A stretch of 64,000 nucleotides of DNA. Origin: Methylotuvimicrobium sp. KM2. GTDB taxonomy: Bacteria; Pseudomonadota; Gammaproteobacteria; Methylococcales; Methylomonadaceae. The notes below the pieces were generated by a model. That model did no database searches. It was not told the DNA's origin and saw only the letters and a program-made list of their open reading frames with translations. The stretch covers positions 2,294,001 to 2,358,000 of the forward strand of contig NZ_CP150634.1 of NCBI RefSeq assembly GCF_038051925.1, in the 5' to 3' direction. Below, one piece after another: positions 1 to 8,661 of the stretch (position 1 is the stretch's first letter; each line of letters starts with the position of its first letter). A program made the position numbers and the translations under genes.

Positions 1-507
1 GCGGCGACTAATCGCCATTTGGAAAAAATGATGCTGGCAAAAGAGTTTAGGGACGATCTCTATTTCCGCCTCAATATCGCCCGAGTTCATTTACCCCCGT
101 TAAGGGAGCGCAAAGAAGATATTCCGGAACTACTAGATTTTTATCTTAAACAATTCAATCAGCAATTTGGGCTAAATTTGGTCGGTTTTAGTGTTGAGGC
201 CTTAGAAGCTTTATTCGATTACCATTGGCCGGGTAATATACGCGAATTAAAAAACGTATTGGAAACCGTTTTTATAGACTCTCCCTGTGAACGAATTTCC
301 CGGAGCGATTTGCCGGAACCGGTTCGCGGCAGTGAAGAGGCGAAGGCCTTTTCGGACCAAAGCGATTGCGAACGCGAGAGCCTGTTGGCCGCTTTAAACG
401 CCACGAATTGGAATAAAAGCAAAGCCGCCGAACAATTGCAATGTTCGAGAATGACGCTTTACCGAAAGATGGAAAAACACCGAATCAGAACTAAAAAAGC
501 CTTCTAA
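1..507 (+). CDS. Sigma-54-dependent Fis-family response regulator, C-terminal part
   Basis: The reading frame is open from the first base, so the gene begins outside the window and only about 168 C-terminal residues are present. What remains is the second half of an NtrC-type AAA+ domain: the FRDDLYFRLN stretch and the PLRERKEDI segment, then the sensor-II motif WPGNIRELKN. It ends in a Fis-type helix-turn-helix (NWNKSKAAEQLQCSRMTLYRKM). Proteins of this family activate sigma-54 promoters by remodelling the RNA polymerase complex with ATP. The input domain is not visible, so the signal is unknown. No obvious target promoter was found nearby, and the next gene lies about 600 bases downstream. 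Confidence 0.93.
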   Translation, partial: AATNRHLEKMMLAKEFRDDLYFRLNIARVHLPPLRERKEDIPELLDFYLKQFNQQFGLNLVGFSVEALEALFDYHWPGNIRELKNVLETVFIDSPCERISRSDLPEPVRGSEEAKAFSDQSDCERESLLAALNATNWNKSKAAEQLQCSRMTLYRKMEKHRIRTKKAF

Positions 508-1124
508 AACCAGCAATCGCCGAGGAGCAAAATCTGCCCTTTCACTGACACCTGTCAATCGAGCAACCATACCCTCCTTTCAACAATTCACTCAATATTG
601 AAAAAAGCAAATTATTTAAAGCTATATCCTTTGGTTTCTGCTGACTTTGAGTCAACTATTAACGCCAAACATAGCTTTTATTAATTTCACTTCACCTGTA
701 ACTCCCTATCCTAGAACTTGTCTAAGCGAAAAAAATCTCCGATTTCACTTAGCCGGTTTCGGTAATTGAATTGCTATAGTAATACGAGAAACATTTGGCA
801 TAATGAGTCGACAGCTGCATAGCAAACGAAACTTCTAGAAAAAAATACTGTTTAAACCTAAAGACACTTAAAAACATAAATTCGTAGTCTAATGGTAACT
901 ATTCAGTCCCCCGGCAATTATCGTCCCCACGCTCTGCGTGGGAATGCCTGAGTACCGCTCCAGCGGTACGAGACGCTAGAGCGTCTCGGCCTTGATTCCC
1001 ACGCTGGAGCGTGGGAACGATATGGGGTGAATAATTACGTCTAATGTTTCGAGTGACTTTGGAGACAATGAGCGCATCCATGGTCTAACTAAAGGTAAAT
1101 GAAGTAATCAATCATTGTGGGGTT
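508..1124. other. Non-coding stretch before prkA
   Basis: No gene is supported here. The first 400 bases are AT-rich and carry only short spurious reading frames. The last 200 bases hold a cluster of palindromes, listed separately. The promoter of the prkA operon presumably lies between the palindromes and base 1125, but no convincing -35/-10 or -24/-12 pair was recognised. Confidence 0.6.
924..1018. repeat. Cluster of four REP-like hairpins
   Basis: Four perfect or near-perfect palindromes follow each other: 924-943 (CCCACGCTCTGCGTGGG core), 952-969 (GTACCGCTCCAGCGGTAC), 970-987 (GAGACGCTAGAGCGTCTC) and 996-1017 (TTCCCACGCT/AGCGTGGGAA arms). The last is followed by a tail reading ATATGGGGTGAATAATTACG, and a close variant of this tail recurs near 12119-12140. 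Related hairpins occur at 37695-37806. These look like dispersed repetitive extragenic palindromes and not gene-specific signals, though they could stabilise or end transcripts. Confidence 0.8.
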
Positions 1125-3050
1125 GTGATGAGTATATTTGAGCGTTATACAGCAAAATACGAGGAATTGAAGGACGAGGAGTTAACTCTTCCGGAATACT
1201 TGGAGCTTTGCAGAAAAGACCCGTTGACCTATGCAAGCCCGGCCGAGCGCATGCTGGCGGCAATAGGGGAGCCGGAATTATTGGATACGCACAACGATCC
1301 TAGGCTTAGCCGAATCTTTTCCAATAAAGTCATAAAGATTTATCCCGCTTTCCGAGAATTTTATGGCATGGAAGATGTCATCGAGCAAATAGTCGCATTC
1401 TTCCGTCATGCGGCTCAGGGCCTGGAAGAAAAGAAACAAATTCTTTATTTGCTCGGTCCGGTCGGCGGCGGTAAATCTTCGCTGGCTGAACGGCTCAAGG
1501 CCTTGATGGAAAAAACGCCGTTTTACGCGATTAAAGGCTCGCCGGTGTTCGAATCGCCATTGGGGCTTTTCAATGCCGATGAAGACGCCGGTATTCTCGA
1601 GCAAGACTACGGCATTCCAAGGCGATATCTCAATACCATCATGTCGCCTTGGGCGACCAAACGACTGCATGAATTCAACGGCGATATACGCCAATTTAGA
1701 GTCGTTCGAATTCGTCCTTCCATTCTTAAACAAATTGCCGTCGCCAAAACCGAGCCGGGCGATGAAAATAACCAAGATATTTCATCGCTGGTCGGTAAAG
1801 TCGATATCCGTAAGTTGGAGCTGTATTCTCAAGACGACCCCGATGCCTACAGTTATTCGGGTGGCTTGTGTCGAGCTAACCAAGGCTTGCTCGAATTCGT
1901 CGAAATGTTCAAGGCGCCGATCAAGGTGCTGCATCCGCTGCTAACCGCGACGCAGGAAGGTAATTATAAAGGCACGGAGGGGTTTCCGGCGATACCGTTT
2001 CAAGGCATTATTTTGGCTCACTCGAATGAATCGGAATGGCAAGCTTTCAGAAACAATAAAAACAATGAAGCGTTTCTCGATCGGATTTATATCGTCAAGG
2101 TACCTTATTGCCTGCGCGTTTCGGAAGAAATCAAAATCTACGACAAACTGTTGGAAAACAGCTCCTTGCATGATGCGCCTTGCGCTCCCGGCACGCTTGA
2201 GATGATGGCGCAATTTGCAGTGTTGTCTCGCTTGAAAGAGCCGGAAAACTCCAACATCTTTTCCAAGATGCGGGTTTATAACGGCGAGAATCTGAAAGAT
2301 ACCGATCCGCATGCCAAGTCTTATCAGGAATACCGCGATTTTGCCGGTGTCGACGAGGGCATGACCGGTCTCTCCACGCGGTTTGCATTCAAGATTTTGT
2401 CCAAGGTATTCAACTTCGACAACACCGAAGTCGCGGCCAATTCGGTTCATCTTTTATATGTCCTCGAACAGCAAATCGAACGCGAACAATTCCCGTCCGA
2501 AGTCGAGGAGCGGTATTTGTCATACCTAAAAGGCTATTTGACGCAAAAATACATCGATTTCATCGGCAAGGAGATTCAAACCGCCTATCTGCAATCCTAT
2601 TCGGAATACGGACAAAATATCTTCGATCGTTATGTGACCTATGCCGATTATTGGATACAGGATACCAGTTACCGCGACCCGGATACGGGTGAAATGTTCG
2701 ACCGGAGCTCCTTGAACGATGAACTTGAAAAAATCGAGAAGCCCGCCGGCATCAGTAATCCAAAGGATTTTCGTAACGAAATCGTCAACTTTGTGTTACG
2801 GGCTCGCGCCAAAAACGGCGGAAAATATCCGGCCTGGACCAGTTACGAGAAACTTCGCACTGTGATCGAAAAGAAAATGTTCTCAACGACAGAAGACTTA
2901 TTGCCGGTGATCTCTTTCAACGCCAAGGCCTCGCCCGAAGATCAGAAGAAACATGAGCAGTTTATCGATCGGATGATTGAAAAAGGCTATACCGAAAAAC
3001 AAGTGCGCTTACTCAGCGAATGGTATTTGAGGGTGCGTAAATCGTCTTAA
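1125..3050 (+). CDS. prkA: PrkA/YeaG family serine protein kinase
   Basis: A full-length PrkA-type protein of 641 residues. The N-terminal AAA-like domain carries a P-loop GPVGGGKSS at about residues 111-119, and the C-terminal half is the family's kinase-like region. In enterobacteria the homologue YeaG works with YeaH in stationary-phase and nitrogen-starvation responses. The start is either GTG at 1125 or the adjacent ATG at 1128. The latter gives the more typical N-terminus MSIFERY and is preceded only by a weak G-rich ribosome site. It is the first gene of a three-gene operon with the yeaH-like gene (17 bases downstream) and the spoVR-like gene. The operon is intact, and the assignment is secure at family level; the phosphorylation target is unknown. 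Confidence 0.96.
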   Translation: MMSIFERYTAKYEELKDEELTLPEYLELCRKDPLTYASPAERMLAAIGEPELLDTHNDPRLSRIFSNKVIKIYPAFREFYGMEDVIEQIVAFFRHAAQGLEEKKQILYLLGPVGGGKSSLAERLKALMEKTPFYAIKGSPVFESPLGLFNADEDAGILEQDYGIPRRYLNTIMSPWATKRLHEFNGDIRQFRVVRIRPSILKQIAVAKTEPGDENNQDISSLVGKVDIRKLELYSQDDPDAYSYSGGLCRANQGLLEFVEMFKAPIKVLHPLLTATQEGNYKGTEGFPAIPFQGIILAHSNESEWQAFRNNKNNEAFLDRIYIVKVPYCLRVSEEIKIYDKLLENSSLHDAPCAPGTLEMMAQFAVLSRLKEPENSNIFSKMRVYNGENLKDTDPHAKSYQEYRDFAGVDEGMTGLSTRFAFKILSKVFNFDNTEVAANSVHLLYVLEQQIEREQFPSEVEERYLSYLKGYLTQKYIDFIGKEIQTAYLQSYSEYGQNIFDRYVTYADYWIQDTSYRDPDTGEMFDRSSLNDELEKIEKPAGISNPKDFRNEIVNFVLRARAKNGGKYPAWTSYEKLRTVIEKKMFSTTEDLLPVISFNAKASPEDQKKHEQFIDRMIEKGYTEKQVRLLSEWYLRVRKSS

Positions 3051-3067
3051 CGCTTGAGGAGAAATGT

Positions 3068-4330
3068 GTGACTCAAATTGTAGATAGACGTCTGAACGGA
3101 AAGAATAAGAGCGCCGTCAACCGGCAGAAATTTATTCGCCGTTTTCGAGGCCAGATTAAAAAGGCCGTGACCGAAGCGGTAAATGAACGGAGCGTGAAGG
3201 ATTTGGATAAAGGCGAAAAGGTATCCATTCCTGCAAAAGATATCTCGGAGCCTTTTTTTCACCATGGTAACGACGGTTATCGTGAAGTCATTCATCCGGG
3301 AAACAAGGAGTTTCGGCAAGGCGATAAAATAAAACGGCCCGAAAGCGCAAGAGGCGGGCGAGGCAAACAGGCTTCCGACTCCGGAGAAGGAATGGACGAA
3401 TTCGTCTTCGAATTAACGCGCGAGGAATTTTTGCACTTCTTTTTTGAAGATCTTGAGTTGCCCAACCTAGTCAAAACTCGTCTGGCAACGCTCCAGGAAA
3501 CCCAAAAAGTACGTGCGGGCCATACTAACGACGGTATACCCACCAATATCAATGTCATTCGATCGCTTCGGGGCGCGATGGGGCGGCGTATCGCCTTGCG
3601 CGCGCCCTATCGTAATAGGATTGAGGAGGCCGAAGCGCAACTGGAAGACTTGCTCAAACGCCACAGTGAAACCGATGCCGTGGTTATCGAATTGCGTGAA
3701 GAAATCAAACGGCTGAAGGAAAAAATCGAGCGCATCCCGTTTATCGACACCTTCGATTTACGCTACGACAACCGCATAGACAAGCCAAAACCGACGACCC
3801 AAGCTGTGATGTTTTGCATCATGGATGTTTCGGGCTCGATGGGGCCTGAAGAAAAAGACATGGCGAAGCGTTTTTTCATGCTGTTGTACCTTTTTCTAAC
3901 GCGCAGCTACGAAAAAATCCAAGTCGTATTCATCTCCCATCACACCGAAGCCAGTGAAATCGATGAAGAAACCTTTTTTTATTCGAGGGAAACCGGCGGC
4001 ACGGTCGTTTCGAGCGCTCTCAACTTGATGAAAAAGATCATCGAGGAACGTTTTCCGATCTCGGAATGGAATATCTATGCCGCGCAGGCCTCCGACGGCG
4101 ACAATTGGGATAACGATTCAATAGACTGTAAAAAAATATTGTCGGAACAGATCATGCCTTACATGCAGTATTACGCCTATATCGAAATCACCGAGGACAG
4201 GCATCAAAACCTCTGGCATGAATATTCGACTCTGAAAGACACTTGGAGCAATTTCGCGATGCAGCGAATTGCCACAGTGGCCGATATCTATCCGGTATTT
4301 CGTAAACTATTCGAGAAATCAAACGCATGA
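3068..4330 (+). CDS. yeaH: YeaH/YhbH family protein (DUF444, VWA-like)
   Basis: 420 residues starting at a GTG preceded by a good ribosome site (GAGGAGAA at 3056-3063). The N-terminus is basic and low in complexity. The C-terminal half contains a von Willebrand A-like fold with a MIDAS-type DVSGS motif at about residues 253-257, expected to bind a divalent metal. A coiled-coil stretch rich in Glu and Lys lies at about 185-225. Members of this family are co-encoded with PrkA and SpoVR across Gammaproteobacteria, as here. The ATG of the next gene overlaps this stop codon by four bases, so translation is probably coupled. Its biochemical activity is not established. Confidence 0.95.
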   Translation: MTQIVDRRLNGKNKSAVNRQKFIRRFRGQIKKAVTEAVNERSVKDLDKGEKVSIPAKDISEPFFHHGNDGYREVIHPGNKEFRQGDKIKRPESARGGRGKQASDSGEGMDEFVFELTREEFLHFFFEDLELPNLVKTRLATLQETQKVRAGHTNDGIPTNINVIRSLRGAMGRRIALRAPYRNRIEEAEAQLEDLLKRHSETDAVVIELREEIKRLKEKIERIPFIDTFDLRYDNRIDKPKPTTQAVMFCIMDVSGSMGPEEKDMAKRFFMLLYLFLTRSYEKIQVVFISHHTEASEIDEETFFYSRETGGTVVSSALNLMKKIIEERFPISEWNIYAAQASDGDNWDNDSIDCKKILSEQIMPYMQYYAYIEITEDRHQNLWHEYSTLKDTWSNFAMQRIATVADIYPVFRKLFEKSNA

Positions 4331-5823
4331 CTAGAAAGCTCCTATCGGAAACATCTGAATGGACCTTCGAGCTGATCGAAAAATACCATAAGGAAATCGC
4401 GCGTATCGCAGGGAACTTCGGATTGGATACCTATCCAATACAACTGGAAATCATTACTGCCGAACAAATGATGGACGCCTATGCCTCGGTCGGCATGCCT
4501 ATCGGCTATAGTCATTGGTCGTTCGGCAAGGAATTCGTCAAGAACGAAAAACGCTATAAAAAAGGCCAAATGGGCTTAGCTTATGAAATCGTGATCAATT
4601 CCAATCCTTGCATCGCCTATTTAATGGAAGAAAATAGTATGACCATGCAGGCTCTGGTTATCGCGCATGCCGCTTACGGACATAATTCGTTTTTCAAGAA
4701 TAATTATTTGTTCACAACCTGGACCAGCGCGGACTCGATTATCGATTATCTGCTCTTTGCCAAAAACTATATTGCCGAGTGCGAAGAGCGCTACGGCGAG
4801 GAACAGGTCGAAGCCATTCTCGACTCTTGCCATGCCTTGAGAAACTTCGGCGTGGACCGCTACAAACGTCCCTCCCGATTGTCTCTACAAGAAGAGCAAG
4901 CCCGGCAACGGGACCGCGAAGCCTATTTGCAGTCCCAAGTCAACGAATTATGGCGCACCATTCCGGCCAAGGAGCCAGCCTATGACGCCACTGACGAAAA
5001 GGTCCGCTTTCCCGAAGAGCCTCAAGAGAATATTCTTTATTTCATCGAAAAAAATGCGCCTTTCCTGGAGCCTTGGCAACGCGAAATCATTCGCATCGTG
5101 CGCAAGATAGCCCAATATTTTTATCCGCAACGGCAGACTCAAGTGATGAACGAAGGCTGGGCGACTTTCTGGCATTACACGATCTTGCATCAGATGTATC
5201 AAGAAGGCCTGGTAACCGATGGATTCATGATCGAATTTATCCAATCGCATACCAATGTCGTTTATCAACCGGCCTTCGATAGCCCCTATTATTCAGGCAT
5301 AAACCCCTATGCGTTGGGTTTCGCGATGATGAGCGACATCCGCCGTATTTGCGAAACGCCGACGTCCGAAGACAAATATTGGTTTCCGGAAATAGCCGGC
5401 AGCGATTGGAACAAGACCTTGCATTTCGCGATGCAGAATTTCAAGGACGAAAGCTTTATCAGCCAGTTTTTATCCCCTAAAGTCATTCGCGACCTCAAAC
5501 TATTTTCCATCTTGGATGATTCCAATGAGCGGGAAATCGCCGTGACTTCGATTCATGACGAAGACGGTTATCGGCATATCCGGCAAGCCTTGTCTGATCA
5601 GTACAACTTAGGCAGTAACGAACCGAACATTCAGGTTTATCACGTCGACCGAAAAGGCGACCGTTCGCTGACGCTACGCCATACCCAATATCACAGAAGG
5701 TACTTGGCTCAAAGTTCCGACGAAGTTTTAAAACATGTCGCCAGACTTTGGGGCTTCGATGTTCGTCTTGAAACAGTGGACGAAGACGGCACGCTACAAA
5801 CGATAATGGAATGCAAACTTTAA
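4327..5823 (+). CDS. spoVR: SpoVR family protein (YcgB-like)
   Basis: 498 residues, the usual length of the family, starting at an ATG that overlaps the yeaH stop codon (ATGA). The central region has the family's conserved block with QVMNEGWATFWHY at about residues 273-285 and an SPYYSGINPYALGF segment. The family is named after a Bacillus subtilis spore-cortex gene, but in non-sporulating bacteria it is simply the third partner of PrkA and YeaH, and its role is unknown. Gene order, coupling and intact lengths indicate a functional stress operon. Confidence 0.95.
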   Translation: MTRKLLSETSEWTFELIEKYHKEIARIAGNFGLDTYPIQLEIITAEQMMDAYASVGMPIGYSHWSFGKEFVKNEKRYKKGQMGLAYEIVINSNPCIAYLMEENSMTMQALVIAHAAYGHNSFFKNNYLFTTWTSADSIIDYLLFAKNYIAECEERYGEEQVEAILDSCHALRNFGVDRYKRPSRLSLQEEQARQRDREAYLQSQVNELWRTIPAKEPAYDATDEKVRFPEEPQENILYFIEKNAPFLEPWQREIIRIVRKIAQYFYPQRQTQVMNEGWATFWHYTILHQMYQEGLVTDGFMIEFIQSHTNVVYQPAFDSPYYSGINPYALGFAMMSDIRRICETPTSEDKYWFPEIAGSDWNKTLHFAMQNFKDESFISQFLSPKVIRDLKLFSILDDSNEREIAVTSIHDEDGYRHIRQALSDQYNLGSNEPNIQVYHVDRKGDRSLTLRHTQYHRRYLAQSSDEVLKHVARLWGFDVRLETVDEDGTLQTIMECKL

Positions 5824-6364
5824 CCTCAATGCCATTAAGTTAGGCCGTTCGTGGTGAGCCTGTTGTCGACTCTGAGTGATCGAAGAGCAGCATGTGGTTA
5901 AAGTGCTTCGGCTGTGGAGTCATCAATATGAATGATCTATAACAAGGCGCTACTACGAAAAATTTACTTGCTGTAGCTCCTAAATTTCCGCAGAGTGCGG
6001 CGTTGAGTGACTGCTTACAGGAGTGCTGATGCCATGCTCTAAAGCATCTTAAATGTCGCTAAATGGCCGATCTTTCAGTAACGGTTGATATGAGTCAATA
6101 TCACCTTTGAAGCATTAGATAACAATATGTTTTATTAGTTTTTTGTAAATTTAATTAATTAACTTTTTCTTAAAGCCCACGCTTTGGAAATGCCAGACAG
6201 TGAGCCGCCGCATTGGCTTGGGGAGTTGCGGCAAGCCGAGGTCGAGCAACTTCAAGACGACCCGGCGTGTGATACTGAGGTTCGCCTCAAACCGTCCGCG
6301 CGCCGGCTAAATTCTTTGTCCATCTTCATATCTGCCCACAATATGCCTGCCGAGCCTAAGAAAC
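5824..6364. other. Non-coding stretch after spoVR
   Basis: No supported gene. Around 5840-5900 there is a degenerate 'CCGTTCGTGGTGAGCC...TCGAAG' sequence, a relative of the palindromic repeat seen intact at 60814-60867. The stretch from about 6060 to 6170 is strongly AT-rich. The segment 6180-6360 keeps short open frames in both directions but none resembles a protein. Confidence 0.5.
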
Positions 6365-6591
6365 CAGCAATTCTCAGTTTGAAAAATTTCTCCGTGTTCA
6401 GGCTATGCCTGTCGAGGAACGCCGTAAACCCAGCACCTAAATTACCCAAAATAGTTAACCATAGCCAATGAACTATGGAATTTAGGTGCTGGGTAAACCC
6501 ATCCATGGGGGCTTGGCGGCGGCTCCCAGCCGCCGACATCCTCGCCAAGCACACTCTCCACCCTTTTTTATTCTCAAATTGGGAATTGCTG
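6365..6591. mobile_element. MITE-like element, copy 1
   Basis: A 227-bp element bounded by inverted ends: CAGCAATTCTCAGTTTGA on the left and CAAATTGGGAATTGCTG on the right. Inside lies a second inverted pair, CCCAGCACCTAAAT and ATTTAGGTGCTGGG, around a short AT-rich spacer. The inner 100 bases are nearly identical to copy 2 at 7886-8167. It encodes nothing convincing, so it is best read as a non-autonomous miniature transposon. No flanking target duplication was found for this copy, so it is older or rearranged. Confidence 0.75.
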
Positions 6592-6612
6592 CTTGAGCTT
6601 TTTCGACCGTTT

Positions 6613-7785
6613 CTAGTGGGCGTTGTCATGATACCATTTCGGCATCATGACAATACTGTTTGGATTTAGGCCTTGATTTTTAAATGTATCGATCGTCATT
6701 TTTACGGTCGATTTTTGCAAATCAACTACCGTAATAGAACCATCGCTCATATTTGGTAAGTTTAAAAGGTTATTTTGTACAAAGGCATATCGTTCATCAG
6801 GAGAAAAGACAACATGATGCGAGCCCTCCGCAGTTGCAATCGATTTTTCAAGTACCGGTTTAGCTGGATTTTTAATATTGAAAATATTTAAATAACCCGG
6901 GCTTGCTGTCGTAATATACATTTTGTCAAGCTTATGGTTAAAGTAAATTTCTAAAGGGACTCCTTGTTTTAAAGGGTTAAAATCAAAAACTTGTGAAAAG
7001 CTAAAGTTTTGACTCATGCTATTCCAAACGCCTGTCCACAAGGTATTGCCAAACATGGTATTGATATAAAGCCGTGCTGGATTTGATTTAGGTAAAAATA
7101 CCGCCTCAACAGGGGCTGAACCTGAAGGTGATGCTTTTTCCGACATTTTATGTGTAGAGAGTATTTTGCCACTGCGGGCTGTAATGACCGTTACTGTTTC
7201 ATCTGCATCACTGAAATCAGTCGGATGCACAGTGTTAGCAATGACAATTCGATTGATTTCATCGTTTATTCCAATACCGTGCGGATGGCTAATAAATTTT
7301 TTGCTTGTCGCCGTTTTGGCTGCGGCAATGACTTTAATCTGCTTATCTGTTTGTGCATCACCCATAATGACATTGCTAGAACCCATACAGGTGACATACC
7401 ATCTTTTTTTATCGCCTGAAAAGACCAAGTCTTCCGCAACCTGACACTCAGGAACAGAAATGGTCTTAAGCTCATAAGGTTGTTTTGTCATATCGATTAC
7501 TTGCAAGGGGTTGCTGCCTAAGGAAGCGACATAGGCCTTAGTTACATCTTTATTATAAAAAATATGATGCGCCACTAAGTCTGTGGGCAATGGAATATCC
7601 GTTACAATTTTTCCAAAGTTCTCAGAGTTGAAATCAAGATCAATAATCGCCAACCCTTCCCTCTTTGGGGTTTGATCGGGTTTACTTTGATAATTGACTA
7701 ACGCTAAAATTTCAGCTTGTGCCAGCATTGGATAAAGGAAGGTTAAAATAATAAGTGACTTTTTTAATTGGTACGTTATTTTCAT
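6613..7785 (-). CDS. Exported YVTN-type beta-propeller protein
   Basis: 390 residues with an N-terminal signal peptide (basic KITYQLKK, hydrophobic core, cleavage after AQA at about residue 24), so periplasmic or secreted. The mature part consists of recurring beta-propeller blades, with phrases such as HHVVFSPDERYAFVQNN, ITVVDLQKSTVKM and INRIVIANTVHPTDFS. This places it in the broad YVTN/lactonase-like surface-protein superfamily. No enzymatic residues can be assigned, and such proteins are often structural or accessory. The gene lies between two MITE copies and has no operon partner. It is visibly more AT-rich than the eCIS genes, which suggests separate acquisition. Confidence 0.85.
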   Translation of the reverse strand: MKITYQLKKSLIILTFLYPMLAQAEILALVNYQSKPDQTPKREGLAIIDLDFNSENFGKIVTDIPLPTDLVAHHIFYNKDVTKAYVASLGSNPLQVIDMTKQPYELKTISVPECQVAEDLVFSGDKKRWYVTCMGSSNVIMGDAQTDKQIKVIAAAKTATSKKFISHPHGIGINDEINRIVIANTVHPTDFSDADETVTVITARSGKILSTHKMSEKASPSGSAPVEAVFLPKSNPARLYINTMFGNTLWTGVWNSMSQNFSFSQVFDFNPLKQGVPLEIYFNHKLDKMYITTASPGYLNIFNIKNPAKPVLEKSIATAEGSHHVVFSPDERYAFVQNNLLNLPNMSDGSITVVDLQKSTVKMTIDTFKNQGLNPNSIVMMPKWYHDNAH

Positions 7786-7885
7786 AATATTTTTAAAATA
7801 GAGTGGATGTTGAGTTAATAATTTATTATCAATGGGCTAAACATCTACCCAACAGCGTAACATTGTGAGGCGTGAGGGGAAACTT

Positions 7886-8167
7886 CAGCAATTCCCAGTT
7901 TGAGCATTTTCGCCGATCTTAGGGTGTGGGGTATGCCTGTCGAGGAACGCCGTAAACCCAGCACCTAAATCACCCAAAATAGTTAACCATAGCCAATGAA
8001 CTATGGAATTTAGGTGCTGGGTAAACCCATCCATGGGGGATTGGCGGCAGCTAAGCGCCAAGGATGGCGTGAATGCAGATTTTGCAGGAGCAAAAATCTG
8101 TCCCGCTGCCGACATCCTCGCCAAGCACACCCCACACCCTTTTTGATCCCCAAATTGGGAATTGCTG
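7886..8167. mobile_element. MITE-like element, copy 2, with 9-bp target duplication
   Basis: A 282-bp element with terminal inverted repeats CAGCAATTCCCAGTTTGA / CAAATTGGGAATTGCTG. It has the same internal CCCAGCACCTAAAT...ATTTAGGTGCTGGG dyad as copy 1 and carries about 55 extra bases near the right end. It is flanked on both sides by GGGAAACTT (7877-7885 and 8168-8176), a perfect 9-bp direct duplication. That is the signature of transposition by an IS4- or IS5-like transposase acting in trans. No transposase for these ends was recognised in the window. Confidence 0.85.
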
Positions 8168-8239
8168 GGGAAACTTAGTCTGCAACGTTGATAATAGTTG
8201 TCACCTATTTAAGTAAGCAGGCCACCTAAAATTGACTGA

Positions 8240-8644
8240 TTAATCATTTTTCATCTGCCTGCCAATAATACGCATGGTGCCGATAAAAAAATGTAATGAA
8301 CGACGAACATCCGGGTCGTTCAGCGAGCCGATTAATTGAAACAAACCGGGTGGCTTTTCTAATGCTTCCGTTTGCGCGTTTGCCATACGCACGGCATTAC
8401 CGGCTGTCCAACCCAAGGCTAAAATTTCTTCGCCTACTTTAGTGGTTTTTTCCAGTGCCGCTTCATCAAGAAATTCGATATTGTCCGATATGATTGACAA
8501 TAAATCGATGATGTTATTGAAGCGTCCGGCTTGTACTAAAGGAGTTGCTTTATCGATTAAATTCTTAATACCATCAATGGTTGCCGGGTCATTAAGAACC
8601 GTATCCGACATAAGTTTTTCTACGTTTTGTATTTCTTCAGACAT
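8240..8644 (-). CDS. DUF1641 domain protein
   Basis: 134 residues starting at MSEEIQNVEK. The upstream frame extends further, but this ATG has a clear ribosome site (GAGGAA seven bases before it), so it is preferred. The sequence is mainly helical, with the DUF1641 core ending in LNDPDVRRSLHFFIGTMRIIGRQ. DUF1641 proteins are commonly encoded next to sulfide:quinone oxidoreductases and some formate dehydrogenases, and are thought to be accessory or membrane-tethering partners. Here it follows the sqr-like gene by 17 bases and is the last gene of the sulfide module. Confidence 0.88.
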   Translation of the reverse strand: MSEEIQNVEKLMSDTVLNDPATIDGIKNLIDKATPLVQAGRFNNIIDLLSIISDNIEFLDEAALEKTTKVGEEILALGWTAGNAVRMANAQTEALEKPPGLFQLIGSLNDPDVRRSLHFFIGTMRIIGRQMKND

Positions 8645-8661
8645 AAGTAATTCCTCTGTAA

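Noticed and set aside
899..1081. 60-residue minus-strand reading frame
   Set aside because: It consists of the palindromic repeat cluster and has no ribosome site or protein-like composition.
6252..6629. 125-residue minus-strand frame, with a partner at 7885-8130
   Set aside because: The similarity between the two comes from the MITE copies themselves; neither has a plausible start region.
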